Assembly: GCF_938039775.1 (NCBI RefSeq)
Contig: NZ_CALHTQ010000065.1
Span: 1 to 29,127, forward strand
Length of the DNA: 29,127 nucleotides
Reading direction: 5' to 3'
From: an uncultured Mogibacterium sp.
GTDB lineage: Bacteria; Bacillota_A; Clostridia; Peptostreptococcales; Anaerovoracaceae
A program made the position numbers and the translations under genes. Numbering within the stretch: position 1 is the first letter of the stretch; the number at the start of each line of letters is the position of its first letter. Below, piece after piece: positions 7,585-15,102 of this stretch. Below the pieces are notes generated by a model. It saw only the letters and a program-made list of their open reading frames with translations, ran no database searches and was not told where the DNA came from.

Positions 7585-7940
7585 TGAGTTTACAGAATAT
7601 CGTGGCGATTACTATTATTTCCTTCGGTTTTATTTTTATGGCTTTAGCAGCAGTTGGAGTAATAAGATTTCCTGATTTTTTTACAAGGCTTCACGCTTCT
7701 GGTGTAGGAGAAACTTTCGGAGCTCTGATGATGACAGTCGGAATAATGATTTACACAGGATGGACATTGCTATCAGTAAAAGTATTTATCATATTTTTTT
7801 TATTGCTACTCACGAATCCTCTTGGAACTAATTTGATTATGATAACATCGGTTCATGCCAAGAATTACCAGGATTATAATCACAAGAAGCATTTGGGGGT
7901 AAATCAGGATGATACTGCGGATGAAAAGGAGGGAAGATAG
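7584..7940 (+). CDS. mrpG: Mrp/Mbh-type antiporter subunit G
   Basis: A 118-aa membrane protein with three helices and the family signature VIRFPDFFTRLHASGVGETFG of MnhG/MrpG/MbhC (PF03334). The C-terminal ~30 residues are hydrophilic (KHLGVNQDDTADEKEGR end). The GGAGG in its last codons serves the next gene, whose ATG follows the stop codon directly. Confidence 0.92.
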   Translation: MSLQNIVAITIISFGFIFMALAAVGVIRFPDFFTRLHASGVGETFGALMMTVGIMIYTGWTLLSVKVFIIFFLLLLTNPLGTNLIMITSVHAKNYQDYNHKKHLGVNQDDTADEKEGR

Positions 7941-8183
7941 ATGAGTTCATTTCTTGTAGAGGCAATTCTACTTTTTGCTTTAATATCTATTACTCTCGTG
8001 ATTATATTTGATAAAGACCTCGTGTCAGTTGTCGTAGTGTATTGTGCATTCAGCTTTGTAACGATGTTCCTATACATCATAATGGGAGCACCTGACGTTG
8101 CCTTTACAGAGGCTGTAATTGGTGTTATTTCAACTATTTACTTCATAATGACACTGAAGAGTATAGATAGGCGGTGTAAGTAA
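7941..8183 (+). CDS. MbhD-like (DUF4040) subunit, equivalent to part of the MrpA C-terminus
   Basis: An 80-aa protein of three helices. YIIMGAPDVAFTEAVIGV matches the conserved gaPDVAlTEa motif of MbhD and of the corresponding region in large MrpA subunits. A full MrpA is absent from this operon, so the MrpA C-terminal functions are split over this gene and the next, as in archaeal Mbh. The buried acidic residues of the PDVAFTE motif are thought to lie on the ion path of Mrp/Mbh complexes. Its stop overlaps the next ATG by one base. Confidence 0.85.
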   Translation: MSSFLVEAILLFALISITLVIIFDKDLVSVVVVYCAFSFVTMFLYIIMGAPDVAFTEAVIGVISTIYFIMTLKSIDRRCK

Positions 8184-8986
8184 TGCGCAAGTATATTAAC
8201 GTGACATTTTTGATTACGGCGATACTGCTACTCTTTGTTATAGTAGCTAAGATTGATGTACTACCAGCAATTGGGGATATCGACTCTGCACCAGCACTTC
8301 ATGTTTCAAAATACTATATAGAGCATTCAGTACAGGATACGAATTCTCCAAATATGGTTACTGCTATGATTGTAGATTACCGTGCATTCGATACTATGTT
8401 CGAGACGACTGTTATGTTCCTAGCTGGAATAGGGGTAATCATGATCCTATCGGGTAGACCAAAGGCAAAGAATAGAATTTTACAGCCAAAGAGATATTTT
8501 GGTCACCGTTATAAGCTCGGAGATCCTGCATACAAGACTATCAATAAGGATGTAATGATCACGCTCATTGAACCGCTAATCTTGATATATGCATTCTATG
8601 TATTATTTCATGGAGAAGTCAGCCTTGGTGGAGGATTCCAGTCTGGAGCACTCATTGCATTGACGTATATCATTGATATTCTAGTAATTCCCGATAAGAA
8701 AAACCTGTTTATGATGACAGGCAAAAATTCAGCGAGTATTGCAGGCATTGGTGTTTTGATATATGTGATGACAGGAGTTGTTCCGATGTTCAACGGAGGC
8801 TCATTCATGGATTACACCTATCTGCCAATTTCGGTTCACGCCGCAGAACGACATGCGATTGGAATTCTGCTCGTTGAGATAGGCGTAACTATCGGAGTAA
8901 TGGGCACTATTATTACGATTCTCAATGCGATTATGAAGAGGGTAAGATTTGATGATGACACAGATAAATGGACTTCTGGCAAGTAA
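8183..8986 (+). CDS. mrpB: Fusion of MbhE-like domain and MrpB/MbhF subunit
   Basis: A 267-aa protein of two parts. Residues ~1-95 resemble MbhE: HVSKYYIEHSVQDTNSPN followed by MVTAMIVDYRAFDTMFETTV. Residues ~120-260 are the MnhB/MrpB domain (PF04039): IEPLILIYAFYVLFHGEVSL, then GGGFQSGALIA. In archaeal Mbh these are separate proteins (MbhE and MbhF) and in classical Mrp the first part is the C-terminus of MrpA. This gene therefore joins them differently. About seven membrane helices. The first gene half and the 80-aa protein before it together account for the missing MrpA tail. Confidence 0.85.
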   Translation: MRKYINVTFLITAILLLFVIVAKIDVLPAIGDIDSAPALHVSKYYIEHSVQDTNSPNMVTAMIVDYRAFDTMFETTVMFLAGIGVIMILSGRPKAKNRILQPKRYFGHRYKLGDPAYKTINKDVMITLIEPLILIYAFYVLFHGEVSLGGGFQSGALIALTYIIDILVIPDKKNLFMMTGKNSASIAGIGVLIYVMTGVVPMFNGGSFMDYTYLPISVHAAERHAIGILLVEIGVTIGVMGTIITILNAIMKRVRFDDDTDKWTSGK

Positions 8987-9335
8987 AGGGATTTATTTTT
9001 TAACTTTACTACTTTTGCTACTTGGAGTTTATGGAATGGTTTCTTGTAAGAACTACATGAAGAAACTCATTTGCATGAATATCATGCAGGTTGCAGTAAT
9101 ATTTTTCTACCTATGCTTTGCTCAGAAGAAAGGTGGAACTATTCCTGTTGCGCTAGATACAATAGTTAATGCTGATAAATACGTTAACCCAATTCCCCAT
9201 GGATTAATGCTAACAGCAATTGTTGTAAGCTTAGGTACTACTGGTGTTGGACTTGCGCTACTAACTAGAATTAAGGAAAAGTATGGCAGCATAGAAGAGG
9301 ACGATATAATAAGAAGGGGGAAACGTTTCAAATGA
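8952..9335 (+). CDS. mrpC: Mrp/Mbh-type antiporter subunit C (NuoK-like)
   Basis: A 127-aa, three-helix protein of the MnhC/MrpC/NuoK family (PF00420). NPIPHGLMLTAIVVSLGTTG matches the signature nPlpqALvLTAIVI. The ATG at 8952 (or the adjacent 8955) follows AGAGGG; a TTG at 8949 is less likely. It overlaps the previous gene by 35 nt. The region between helices 2 and 3 (QKKGGTIPVALDTIVNADKYV) carries the short loop typical for MrpC. Confidence 0.9.
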   Translation: MMTQINGLLASKGIYFLTLLLLLLGVYGMVSCKNYMKKLICMNIMQVAVIFFYLCFAQKKGGTIPVALDTIVNADKYVNPIPHGLMLTAIVVSLGTTGVGLALLTRIKEKYGSIEEDDIIRRGKRFK

Positions 9336-10807
9336 ATGATCTTCCAATAATTATTATTTTATTTCCACTAATAAGTGCACTATTGTCGCTTCCACTATCA
9401 AGGATACATAAGCATCTAGGAAGAAATGTGGTGGCAATTTCAATATTTGCTTCACTACTATGTTCAGTTAAGCTCCTCGTCAATATCATTAATGACGGGG
9501 CGGTTCGCTATACATTTGGGGGATATAAAGCACCGTACGGCATCGAATTTTATATCGACTCAATCGGCGCAATTATCGTTTTGATAATTCTGCTCCTAGG
9601 GTTTATTACAGTGCTCTATACCATGAATTTTGAAGTTACCAATGAACGCAAAGTCATAGGCGGAGCATATGCTCTTATAGGCTTGTTAATAGTCGGAATG
9701 TGTGGTATGACGCTTACTGGCGACGTATTTAATCTATACGTATTCTTAGAGATTACTTCACTTTCTGGGTATTGTTTAATTGCTCTAGGTGGTAGTAGGG
9801 GAATAGTAGCGTCTTTTAGATATCTTCTAGTGGGTACAGTTGCAGCTACCATGTACTTGCTCGGTGTCGGCATACTATATGCATCAACAGGGACGCTAAA
9901 CATGACTGATATGAGGAGCATTCTGAATTCACAGGACTATACAGTTCAGATGACTGTCTCCCTGTGTCTCTTTATCGGTGCTTTTGGCATCAAGATGCCG
10001 ATGTTCCCGTTTCACGGCTGGCAGCCATCGGCATACGCACACGCTGAACCAGGTTCTAGACCGCTGATTGTCGGAATAATGGGTAAGATTCCAGCGCTTG
10101 CTATGTTTAGATATCTGTATATTATCTATGGCACAGATTTCAAGTATTTTAATCTATTTCTAACCATAATCGGTGTGCTCTCTTGCATTGGTATTATCTA
10201 TGGGTCGATTAGAGCTATGGCACAGGAGGATATCAGAAAGATATTCGCATATTCATCTATTGCTCAGATTGGGTACATAACACTCGGTTTTTCTATAGGT
10301 AATTCCTATGCACTAGCTGGAGCTTTCTTGCATTTGATTGGACACGTATTCATGAAGAGCGGGCTTTTCTTCAGTTCAGCTGCAATCAGGTACAGATTCG
10401 GAAACTTCGAGCTTTCGAGTTTCGGCAGGATTTATAAGAAGATGCCTATTACATCAGCTCTCATCGTTTTGGCCTCACTTTCGATGATTGGAATACCACC
10501 AACTGTAGGTTTCTTCAGCAAATGGTACATAGCGCTAGGAGCTGTACAGAATCATCAGTTTGTGTATTTAGCTGTATTAGTGCTTAGCAGTTTACTAAAT
10601 GCAATCTACTTCTTTAAGCTAATTGAGAAGATCTTTATTAATAAACCGACAGAGCTTAACGATAGACGAGAAGGAGAAGTGCGTGAACTTCCTATATCTA
10701 TGCTAATTGCGATTGTAACTTGTTTTGTAGCAATAATTGCTATAGGAATACTTAACGTAAGCGTTATAGATGTGATTATGATGACTGTGAAGGGGGTAGG
10801 AATATGA
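9332..10807 (+). CDS. mrpD: Antiporter-like subunit D (MrpD/MbhH, NuoN/M/L family)
   Basis: A 491-aa polytopic protein of the proton-translocating antiporter family (PF00361). Key residues of the family's ion path are present: Glu140 in helix 5 (NLYVFLEITSLSGY), Lys221 in helix 7 (GIKMPMFPFHGW), Lys252 in helix 8 (IVGIMGKIPALAMFR) and a Lys after GHVF in helix 12 (HLIGHVFMKSGLFF). By position right after subunit C and by length this is the true MrpD/MbhH equivalent. It overlaps the neighbours by 4 nt on each side. Confidence 0.92.
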   Translation: MNDLPIIIILFPLISALLSLPLSRIHKHLGRNVVAISIFASLLCSVKLLVNIINDGAVRYTFGGYKAPYGIEFYIDSIGAIIVLIILLLGFITVLYTMNFEVTNERKVIGGAYALIGLLIVGMCGMTLTGDVFNLYVFLEITSLSGYCLIALGGSRGIVASFRYLLVGTVAATMYLLGVGILYASTGTLNMTDMRSILNSQDYTVQMTVSLCLFIGAFGIKMPMFPFHGWQPSAYAHAEPGSRPLIVGIMGKIPALAMFRYLYIIYGTDFKYFNLFLTIIGVLSCIGIIYGSIRAMAQEDIRKIFAYSSIAQIGYITLGFSIGNSYALAGAFLHLIGHVFMKSGLFFSSAAIRYRFGNFELSSFGRIYKKMPITSALIVLASLSMIGIPPTVGFFSKWYIALGAVQNHQFVYLAVLVLSSLLNAIYFFKLIEKIFINKPTELNDRREGEVRELPISMLIAIVTCFVAIIAIGILNVSVIDVIMMTVKGVGI

Positions 10808-12321
10808 ATTTAATTTCTCTAAGTATCCGCCCACTTCTTGCGATATTAGTTTCACTATGTGCATCGGGACTTATATATGTGCTCGGTGATCATATAAAGG
10901 AAAATGCAAGAGAAGCTATAACCTATACAACTGCAATTATTAAAATTGCTCTCGTATATTCAATGGTTCCTGCGGTATTGGCTGGTCATACTATCAAGTT
11001 AGAGTTATTCAGGATAGTGGATGATGTAAGCTTTGCTCTTAACGTAGATACGGCTGGTATCGTTTTTGCCTGCAGTGCATCGACTTTATGGTTGCTGACT
11101 TCCATATATTCAGTAGGATACATGAGAGGCCATGGTGAGAAAAATCAGACCGGATATTATGCATCTTTTGCAATGTGCCTGTCAGCGGCCATGGGAATTT
11201 GCTTTGCGGCAAACATGATAACATTCTTCATATTCTTCGAAGTGCTGACTATTGCGACTTACCCGTTAGTTGTGCATTATCGTGATGCAGAAGGGACTAG
11301 ATCTGGAAGAAAATATCTAGCATACACGCTAATCAGTGGACAGATATTCTTTGCAGCTATGGTCATAGTTTACTCTGTATCAGGTAGTATGGAGTTTAAA
11401 CCGGGTGGATTCATGGATAAAAGCATGCTACCAGCGCCTTGGGCACTAGTTGTATTTATGATGATGATAGGGGCAGGAATAGTTAAGGCAGGTGTTATGC
11501 CTCTTCATAGCTGGCTTCCTGCGGCGATGGTAGCGCCTACTCCTGTAAGTGCGCTCCTTCATGCTGTAGTAGTCGTGAAGGCTGGAGCATTTGCAACACT
11601 CAGGGTGGTGCTATATGTATTTGGACCTAAGCTAGCTAGAGAGTGCGGTGGTGCAACTATACTAGCTTGGATGGCAGTAGCGACTATTTTAATATCATCA
11701 CTGATAGCACTTAAGAAAGACAATCTAAAGGCTAGGCTTGCATTTTCAACTATAGGGCAGCTGTCTTATATCGTACTCGGAATAGCTATCCTGTCTCCAT
11801 TAAGCACAGCGGGAGCTCTATATCACCTTGTTGCTCATGCATTTATGAAGATTACACTCTTTATGTGTGCTGGTGCTATATTTGTGACTACTCACAAGAA
11901 GGATATCAGTGAAATGGTTGGACTTGGCAGGAGAATGCCCGTTACTATGAGTGCATTTACGATTGCTTCGCTTGGTATTGCAGGATTCCCATTTTTCGTG
12001 GGATTTGTAAGTAAGGCAAATATCATCATGGGTGCACTCAAGACAGGGCAGCTGCTATTTGGTGCTACACTTATTGTAAGTGCAGTACTGGCACTTACAT
12101 ATCTGATGCCAGTTGTGCTTATTACTTTTAAGAGAGAACCGGTGAATCCAGAGTTCAATACGTACGGTGAAGCCAGCAAGACGATGTTAGTTCCGCTGCT
12201 TATCACAGCGACTGTATCTGTGATACTCGGCGTGGCTCCAAACTTTGGACTTCACCTGTTAGACCTAGCGATGAGCACGGGTGAAGCGGTGTTTGCCCAT
12301 GTGGGAGGTGTGATATGTTAA
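10804..12321 (+). CDS. Second antiporter-like subunit (NuoL/M/MrpD family)
   Basis: A 505-aa membrane protein, about 14 helices, PF00361. The ion-path residues are all present: Glu146 (FFIFFEVLTIATYP), Lys228 (GAGIVKAGVMPLHSW), Lys259 (LLHAVVVVKAGAF) and a Lys in HLVAHAFMKITLF. The PTPVSALLHA motif is closer to NuoL/NuoM and MrpA N-terminal domains than to the preceding MrpD copy. It may take the place of the absent MrpA N-terminal antiporter domain. ATGA overlap with mrpD. Confidence 0.88.
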   Translation: MNLISLSIRPLLAILVSLCASGLIYVLGDHIKENAREAITYTTAIIKIALVYSMVPAVLAGHTIKLELFRIVDDVSFALNVDTAGIVFACSASTLWLLTSIYSVGYMRGHGEKNQTGYYASFAMCLSAAMGICFAANMITFFIFFEVLTIATYPLVVHYRDAEGTRSGRKYLAYTLISGQIFFAAMVIVYSVSGSMEFKPGGFMDKSMLPAPWALVVFMMMIGAGIVKAGVMPLHSWLPAAMVAPTPVSALLHAVVVVKAGAFATLRVVLYVFGPKLARECGGATILAWMAVATILISSLIALKKDNLKARLAFSTIGQLSYIVLGIAILSPLSTAGALYHLVAHAFMKITLFMCAGAIFVTTHKKDISEMVGLGRRMPVTMSAFTIASLGIAGFPFFVGFVSKANIIMGALKTGQLLFGATLIVSAVLALTYLMPVVLITFKREPVNPEFNTYGEASKTMLVPLLITATVSVILGVAPNFGLHLLDLAMSTGEAVFAHVGGVIC

Positions 12322-12521
12322 ACGAGATATTACATTATATCGTCCTCTCTATTGTAGGCTCATTGGCGCTTGTATTTATAAGTAAGGTTATCTTAAATAA
12401 GCTTTTACGCCGTAATGTGAATTACTACGAGGGCACAGAAATAAATGAAGAGATGGAACTTCTTCAGCATGCTAGATTAGATACGTCTTATTTGGAAAGG
12501 AGGACTGATGATGATAAATAG
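12315..12521 (+). CDS. Small single-helix membrane protein in the Mrp/Mbh-like operon
   Basis: A 68-aa protein not recognised. One hydrophobic helix (residues ~8-27, YIVLSIVGSLALVFISKVI) is followed by a charged tail (ending LERRTDDDK). GGAGG lies upstream, and the gene overlaps the second antiporter-like gene by 7 nt and the third by a few nt, so it is very probably translated. It stands where MbhI would be expected in Mbh operons, but it is shorter and I see no convincing sequence similarity. It could be an assembly or linker subunit that joins the third antiporter-like subunit. Confidence 0.7.
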   Translation: MLNEILHYIVLSIVGSLALVFISKVILNKLLRRNVNYYEGTEINEEMELLQHARLDTSYLERRTDDDK

Positions 12522-14247
12522 TTTTCACCCTGGACTCCTTATGATTCTGATTGGAGCGTTAATCCTCGTTTTACCGGATAGATTTAAAAAGCCGTGTTCG
12601 ATTATTGCAGCGGTATCGGGAATTCTTGGATTATTCACGCTAAATAGTAGCAGCCATTTGGTGTATCAGATTACGTCAGATATCAAGCTACAGATGATTC
12701 ATATTGATAGGTTATCAATGATATTCGTAATCATTTTTAGCATAATCATGGTTATCAACTCCATTTACTCATTTGACATACAGGACAAGTGGGAGAAGGG
12801 TGTTTCAGTTATCTATGGAGGCAGCATCATAGCTGCAACTTTAGCAGGTGACATAATTACCATGATCGTATTCTGGGAGGTTGCTGCATTTAGTGCGGCA
12901 TATCTGATATATGCAAGGCACACAAGGCGTTCGTCAAGGTCCGCACTTAGATACCTTCTGATGCATGCATTTGGAGGAAATATGCTTCTAGTAGGTTTCT
13001 TGCTGCACGCATCCCAGACGAATTCTCTTGGGATTCCTAAATTTACCGTACTAGGTGGTTCAGCTGCATTTTGGTTCGTTTTAATAGGCGTTGGGGTAAA
13101 TGCATTAGTTCCGCCGTTTAGCTCTTGGATTTCGGACTCATATCCCGAGTCTACTATTGCAGGAACAGTTTACATGTGCGGATATACTACAAAGCTTGGT
13201 ATTTACGCTATGATAAGGATTTTTGCCGGCACTGAAGCACTTGTGTATGTTGGTGTATTTATGGCGCTATATGGCGTATTAATGGCTTTATTAGAAAATG
13301 ACCTCCGCAGACTGTTCAGTTATCACATTATGTCACAGCTCGGATACATGGTCGCAGCGCTTGCTATAGGCGGAGCATGGGGAATCGATGGGGCGTCATC
13401 TCATGCGTTTAACCATATACTATACAAGGGCGTACTTATGATGTGCTCAGGGGCTGTAATAATGGCGACAGGTAAGCGAAAAATTACAGAATTAGGCGGA
13501 CTAAGGAAGAAGATGCCAATTACAGCATGGACTTTTCTCATAGCCTCGCTATCCATTGCAGGTATGCCATTTTTGAATGGCTTTGCTTCCAAAAGTATTA
13601 TTATGCACGCAGTCAATTTCAGTGGACATGAGACAGCAGCACTACTACTTACCGTGACATCAATAGGAACATGGCTCTCTGTAGTTCTAAAGGTGAACTG
13701 GTTTGTGTTCTTCGGCAAGGCTAGAAGTGAGTTCGAGGTAAAGCCTATACCTGTGAGTATGAAGATGGGAATGATTACAGGTGCTTTAGGATGTATAATT
13801 CTCGGCGTATATCCATCTCTTCTATATAGGATTATGCCGTACAAAATATCAGTGAATCCGTTTAACATCAGTCATATCGCAGAGTACATAATACTGTTTG
13901 CTGGGGCTACACTAGTATTCTGGGTTTTCAGAATTAAGATGCTACCTCATGATGAGCTATCATTAGATTTTGACTGGTTCTTTAGAAAACCGCTGGCAAA
14001 GCTCATTAATTGCATTTCACTCGGTCTAAACAGGTTTACTGCCTGGGCAGATAGAAGGTCCCTGAATTTTGTCCATTTCTTCGGTGATAGACTAGGGAAT
14101 CCGTATAAATGGACAGAGAACTCAAGAAATAGTGCTATTAGAAATATTTCATTTGAGAATGAAGATCGAGAAATCGGACTCGTGATAGAAATCTCGGTTT
14201 CAATGTTCACACTGATTATGATAATCGCTATGATTTGCATCTATTAA
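12511..14247 (+). CDS. Third antiporter-like subunit, lacking the helix-7 lysine
   Basis: A 578-aa PF00361 membrane protein, last of the operon. Glu123 in helix 5 (VFWEVAAFSAAYL), Lys228 in helix 8 (CGYTTKLGIYAM) and a Lys in helix 12 (FNHILYKGVLMM) are kept. The lysine of helix 7, counted back from the conserved Trp, is Asn197 here (GVGVNALVPPFSSW). The C-terminus adds ~120 residues with another helix after a hydrophilic region (residues ~460-578). AAAGGAGG lies 7 nt before the ATG at 12511; ATG 12508 is an alternative with poor spacing. It probably has an altered ion path or a structural role. A terminator follows. Confidence 0.85.
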   Translation: MINSFHPGLLMILIGALILVLPDRFKKPCSIIAAVSGILGLFTLNSSSHLVYQITSDIKLQMIHIDRLSMIFVIIFSIIMVINSIYSFDIQDKWEKGVSVIYGGSIIAATLAGDIITMIVFWEVAAFSAAYLIYARHTRRSSRSALRYLLMHAFGGNMLLVGFLLHASQTNSLGIPKFTVLGGSAAFWFVLIGVGVNALVPPFSSWISDSYPESTIAGTVYMCGYTTKLGIYAMIRIFAGTEALVYVGVFMALYGVLMALLENDLRRLFSYHIMSQLGYMVAALAIGGAWGIDGASSHAFNHILYKGVLMMCSGAVIMATGKRKITELGGLRKKMPITAWTFLIASLSIAGMPFLNGFASKSIIMHAVNFSGHETAALLLTVTSIGTWLSVVLKVNWFVFFGKARSEFEVKPIPVSMKMGMITGALGCIILGVYPSLLYRIMPYKISVNPFNISHIAEYIILFAGATLVFWVFRIKMLPHDELSLDFDWFFRKPLAKLINCISLGLNRFTAWADRRSLNFVHFFGDRLGNPYKWTENSRNSAIRNISFENEDREIGLVIEISVSMFTLIMIIAMICIY

Positions 14248-14271
14248 AAATGGGTTATAGGATAACAATAA

Positions 14272-14320
14272 TAAAAACCGCTAGGGCCATTGAAAGTTCA
14301 ATAGTTTTAGCGGTTTTCTG
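14272..14320. terminator. Bidirectional terminator between the antiporter operon and a small minus-strand gene
   Basis: AAAACCGCTA (14274-14283) pairs with TAGCGGTTTT (14308-14317), with a second inner stem ATTGAA/TTCAAT. It is T-rich on both strands (TTTTCTGTTT on plus, TTTTTATTATT on minus), fitting the convergent genes on either side. Confidence 0.85.
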
Positions 14321-14364
14321 TTTCAGCAAATAATATCCAGAGGCTAGAAAATTGTTTTCACAGT

Positions 14365-14568
14365 TCACTTATCAGCTTTATGAAAAATTAAATACATAGA
14401 TAGCATAATGCATGAAATACGTATGCTCCACGCAAAATTTGTAATTCTACTTATAGAGAGTTCATCAGTAGTCACATTAATAGAGTTTGAAATAAAGGTG
14501 CTTATTGGTGTAGAAAGCAGGCAGATGCAAACAAGTATTAACATTAGTTTTAGATTACGGTCTTGCAT
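14365..14568 (-). CDS. Small two-helix membrane protein, unknown
   Basis: A 67-aa protein starting MQDRNLKLMLILVCICLLST, with two hydrophobic segments (~7-25 and ~45-62). The start at 14568 is chosen over an in-frame ATG at 14628 because AAGGAG lies 6 nt before it and a promoter (TTGAAT-17-TATACA) overlaps the upstream ATG. It stands alone between the antiporter operon and the thiamine operon and is not recognised. The promoter, ribosome binding site and terminator together support a real gene. Confidence 0.6.
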   Translation of the reverse strand: MQDRNLKLMLILVCICLLSTPISTFISNSINVTTDELSISRITNFAWSIRISCIMLSMYLIFHKADK

Positions 14569-14599
14569 GATTTTCTCCTTGTGATGATACCAAACTAGT

Positions 14600-14628
14600 T
14601 GTATATTCCTAAATATTATCAAATTCAA
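14600..14628 (-). promoter_or_regulatory. Promoter of the 67-aa membrane protein
   Basis: On the minus strand, TTGAAT (14628-14623), 17 nt, TATACA (14605-14600), about 25 nt upstream of the AAGGAG. The stretch between here and 14700 on the plus strand is AT-rich with no gene. Confidence 0.5.
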
Positions 14629-14707
14629 GAAATGATTTCTTAAAAATTTTTTAATCGATAGGATATAAACTATTAGTACTTATAATAGTCCATAATCTCT
14701 TTTTTTA

Positions 14708-14735
14708 TTGACAATATATGGCTGGCAAATATAAT
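14708..14735 (+). promoter_or_regulatory. Strong promoter of the thiazole-synthesis operon leader
   Basis: TTGACA (14708-14713), a 16-nt spacer and a perfect TATAAT (14730-14735). The predicted RNA start is near 14742, directly in front of the hairpin pair at 14746-14807. Confidence 0.85.
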
Positions 14736-14741
14736 TATACA

Positions 14742-14807
14742 TAGAGTATGAGAGGTCATACGAAGGGGTACACCACCATGGGTGTAAAACTTCGTATGAC
14801 CTTTTTT
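14742..14807 (+). promoter_or_regulatory. Transcription attenuator leader of the thi operon (or a short terminated RNA)
   Basis: A 13-bp stem (AGGTCATACGAAG, 14753-14765, with 14790-14802), a 3x3 internal loop (GGG/AAA), a 6-bp top stem (TACACC/GGTGTA) and six T make a very strong terminator starting only ~11 nt into the transcript. GTATGA at 14746-14751 can pair with TCATAC (14756-14761), a segment of the terminator's 5' arm, giving a competing hairpin with a GAGG loop. GTATGA recurs in the 3' arm. The two structures exclude each other. None of the conserved TPP aptamer segments is present. A role as attenuator is inferred; a stand-alone ~65-nt RNA is the alternative. Confidence 0.65.
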
Positions 14808-14834
14808 GTTACTGTAGGGATTCCCATTATTTGA
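14778..14834 (+). CDS. Possible 18-codon leader peptide across the terminator
   Basis: ATG at 14778 preceded by AAGGGG with a 9-nt gap. It reads MGVKLRMTFFVTVGIPII and then TGA. It starts in the terminator loop and runs through its 3' arm, so translating ribosomes would prevent the hairpin. No run of one amino acid suggests a specific sensing codon. It may be chance. Confidence 0.25.
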   Translation: MGVKLRMTFFVTVGIPII

Positions 14835-14901
14835 TAATAGCTAATAAAAAATGGAAAGAACTACACGTATTATAAAAGCTACTATGAAAGGTGGTGAGAT
14901 T

Positions 14902-15099
14902 TTGATTATAGTAAACGGTAAGGAAATTGAATACACTTCTGGAATGACAATAGAAGACATAGTAAGATCGCTTTCATACAACGCAGCTCGTATTGCAGTT
15001 GAAAGAGTTGGGGAGATTGTTCCAAAGAGTGCGTATGCAGATACATTGGTAAATGATGGTGACAAAATAGAGATAGTTTGCTTCATGGGAGGAGGTTAA
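14902..15099 (+). CDS. thiS: Sulfur carrier protein ThiS
   Basis: A ubiquitin-fold protein of 65 aa that starts at TTG (14902), read as M-IIVNGKEIEY, the usual ThiS beginning. It ends VCFMGGG, and the terminal glycines become the thiocarboxylate that gives sulfur to the thiazole. The TTG has GGTGG 7 nt upstream. The longer ATG start at 14851 would add an untypical 17-residue basic tail without a ribosome binding site. An extra third Gly at the end is slightly unusual (GG is normal). It is the first gene of thiS-thiF-thiG-thiH-tenI; the GGAGG for thiF lies in its last Gly codons. Confidence 0.9.
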   Translation: MIIVNGKEIEYTSGMTIEDIVRSLSYNAARIAVERVGEIVPKSAYADTLVNDGDKIEIVCFMGGG

Positions 15100-15102
15100 G
15101 TT

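Noticed and set aside
13401..13868. 155-aa ORF on the minus strand
   Set aside because: A shadow of the third antiporter-like gene, with a hydrophobic composition mirrored from the membrane helices.
6684..14247. A complete MrpA subunit or hydrogenase/complex I redox subunits in the antiporter operon
   Set aside because: No long MrpA-type ORF and no Fe-S, NiFe or NuoH-like sequence is present in any gene of the operon.
14569..14628. Longer start of the small minus-strand membrane protein (ATG 14628)
   Set aside because: It would lie on the promoter -35 box and lacks a ribosome binding site; AAGGAG belongs to ATG 14568.
14655..14706. Hairpin ACTATTA/TAATAGT with a nearby T-run
   Set aside because: The T-run starts about 10 nt after the stem and the stem is only 7 A/T-rich base pairs, so I do not call it a terminator.
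14742..14901. TPP riboswitch before thiS
   Set aside because: I looked for CTGAGA, ACCC, CCTGAT/GGATAATGCC and GGGAAG blocks in order and did not find them. A TATGAGAGG and a TAGGGA occur, but without the other parts or the right spacing.
14851..14901. N-terminal extension of ThiS from ATG 14851
   Set aside because: No ribosome binding site before the ATG, and the added basic residues are foreign to ThiS. TTG at 14902 has GGTGG and gives the standard IIVNGK start.
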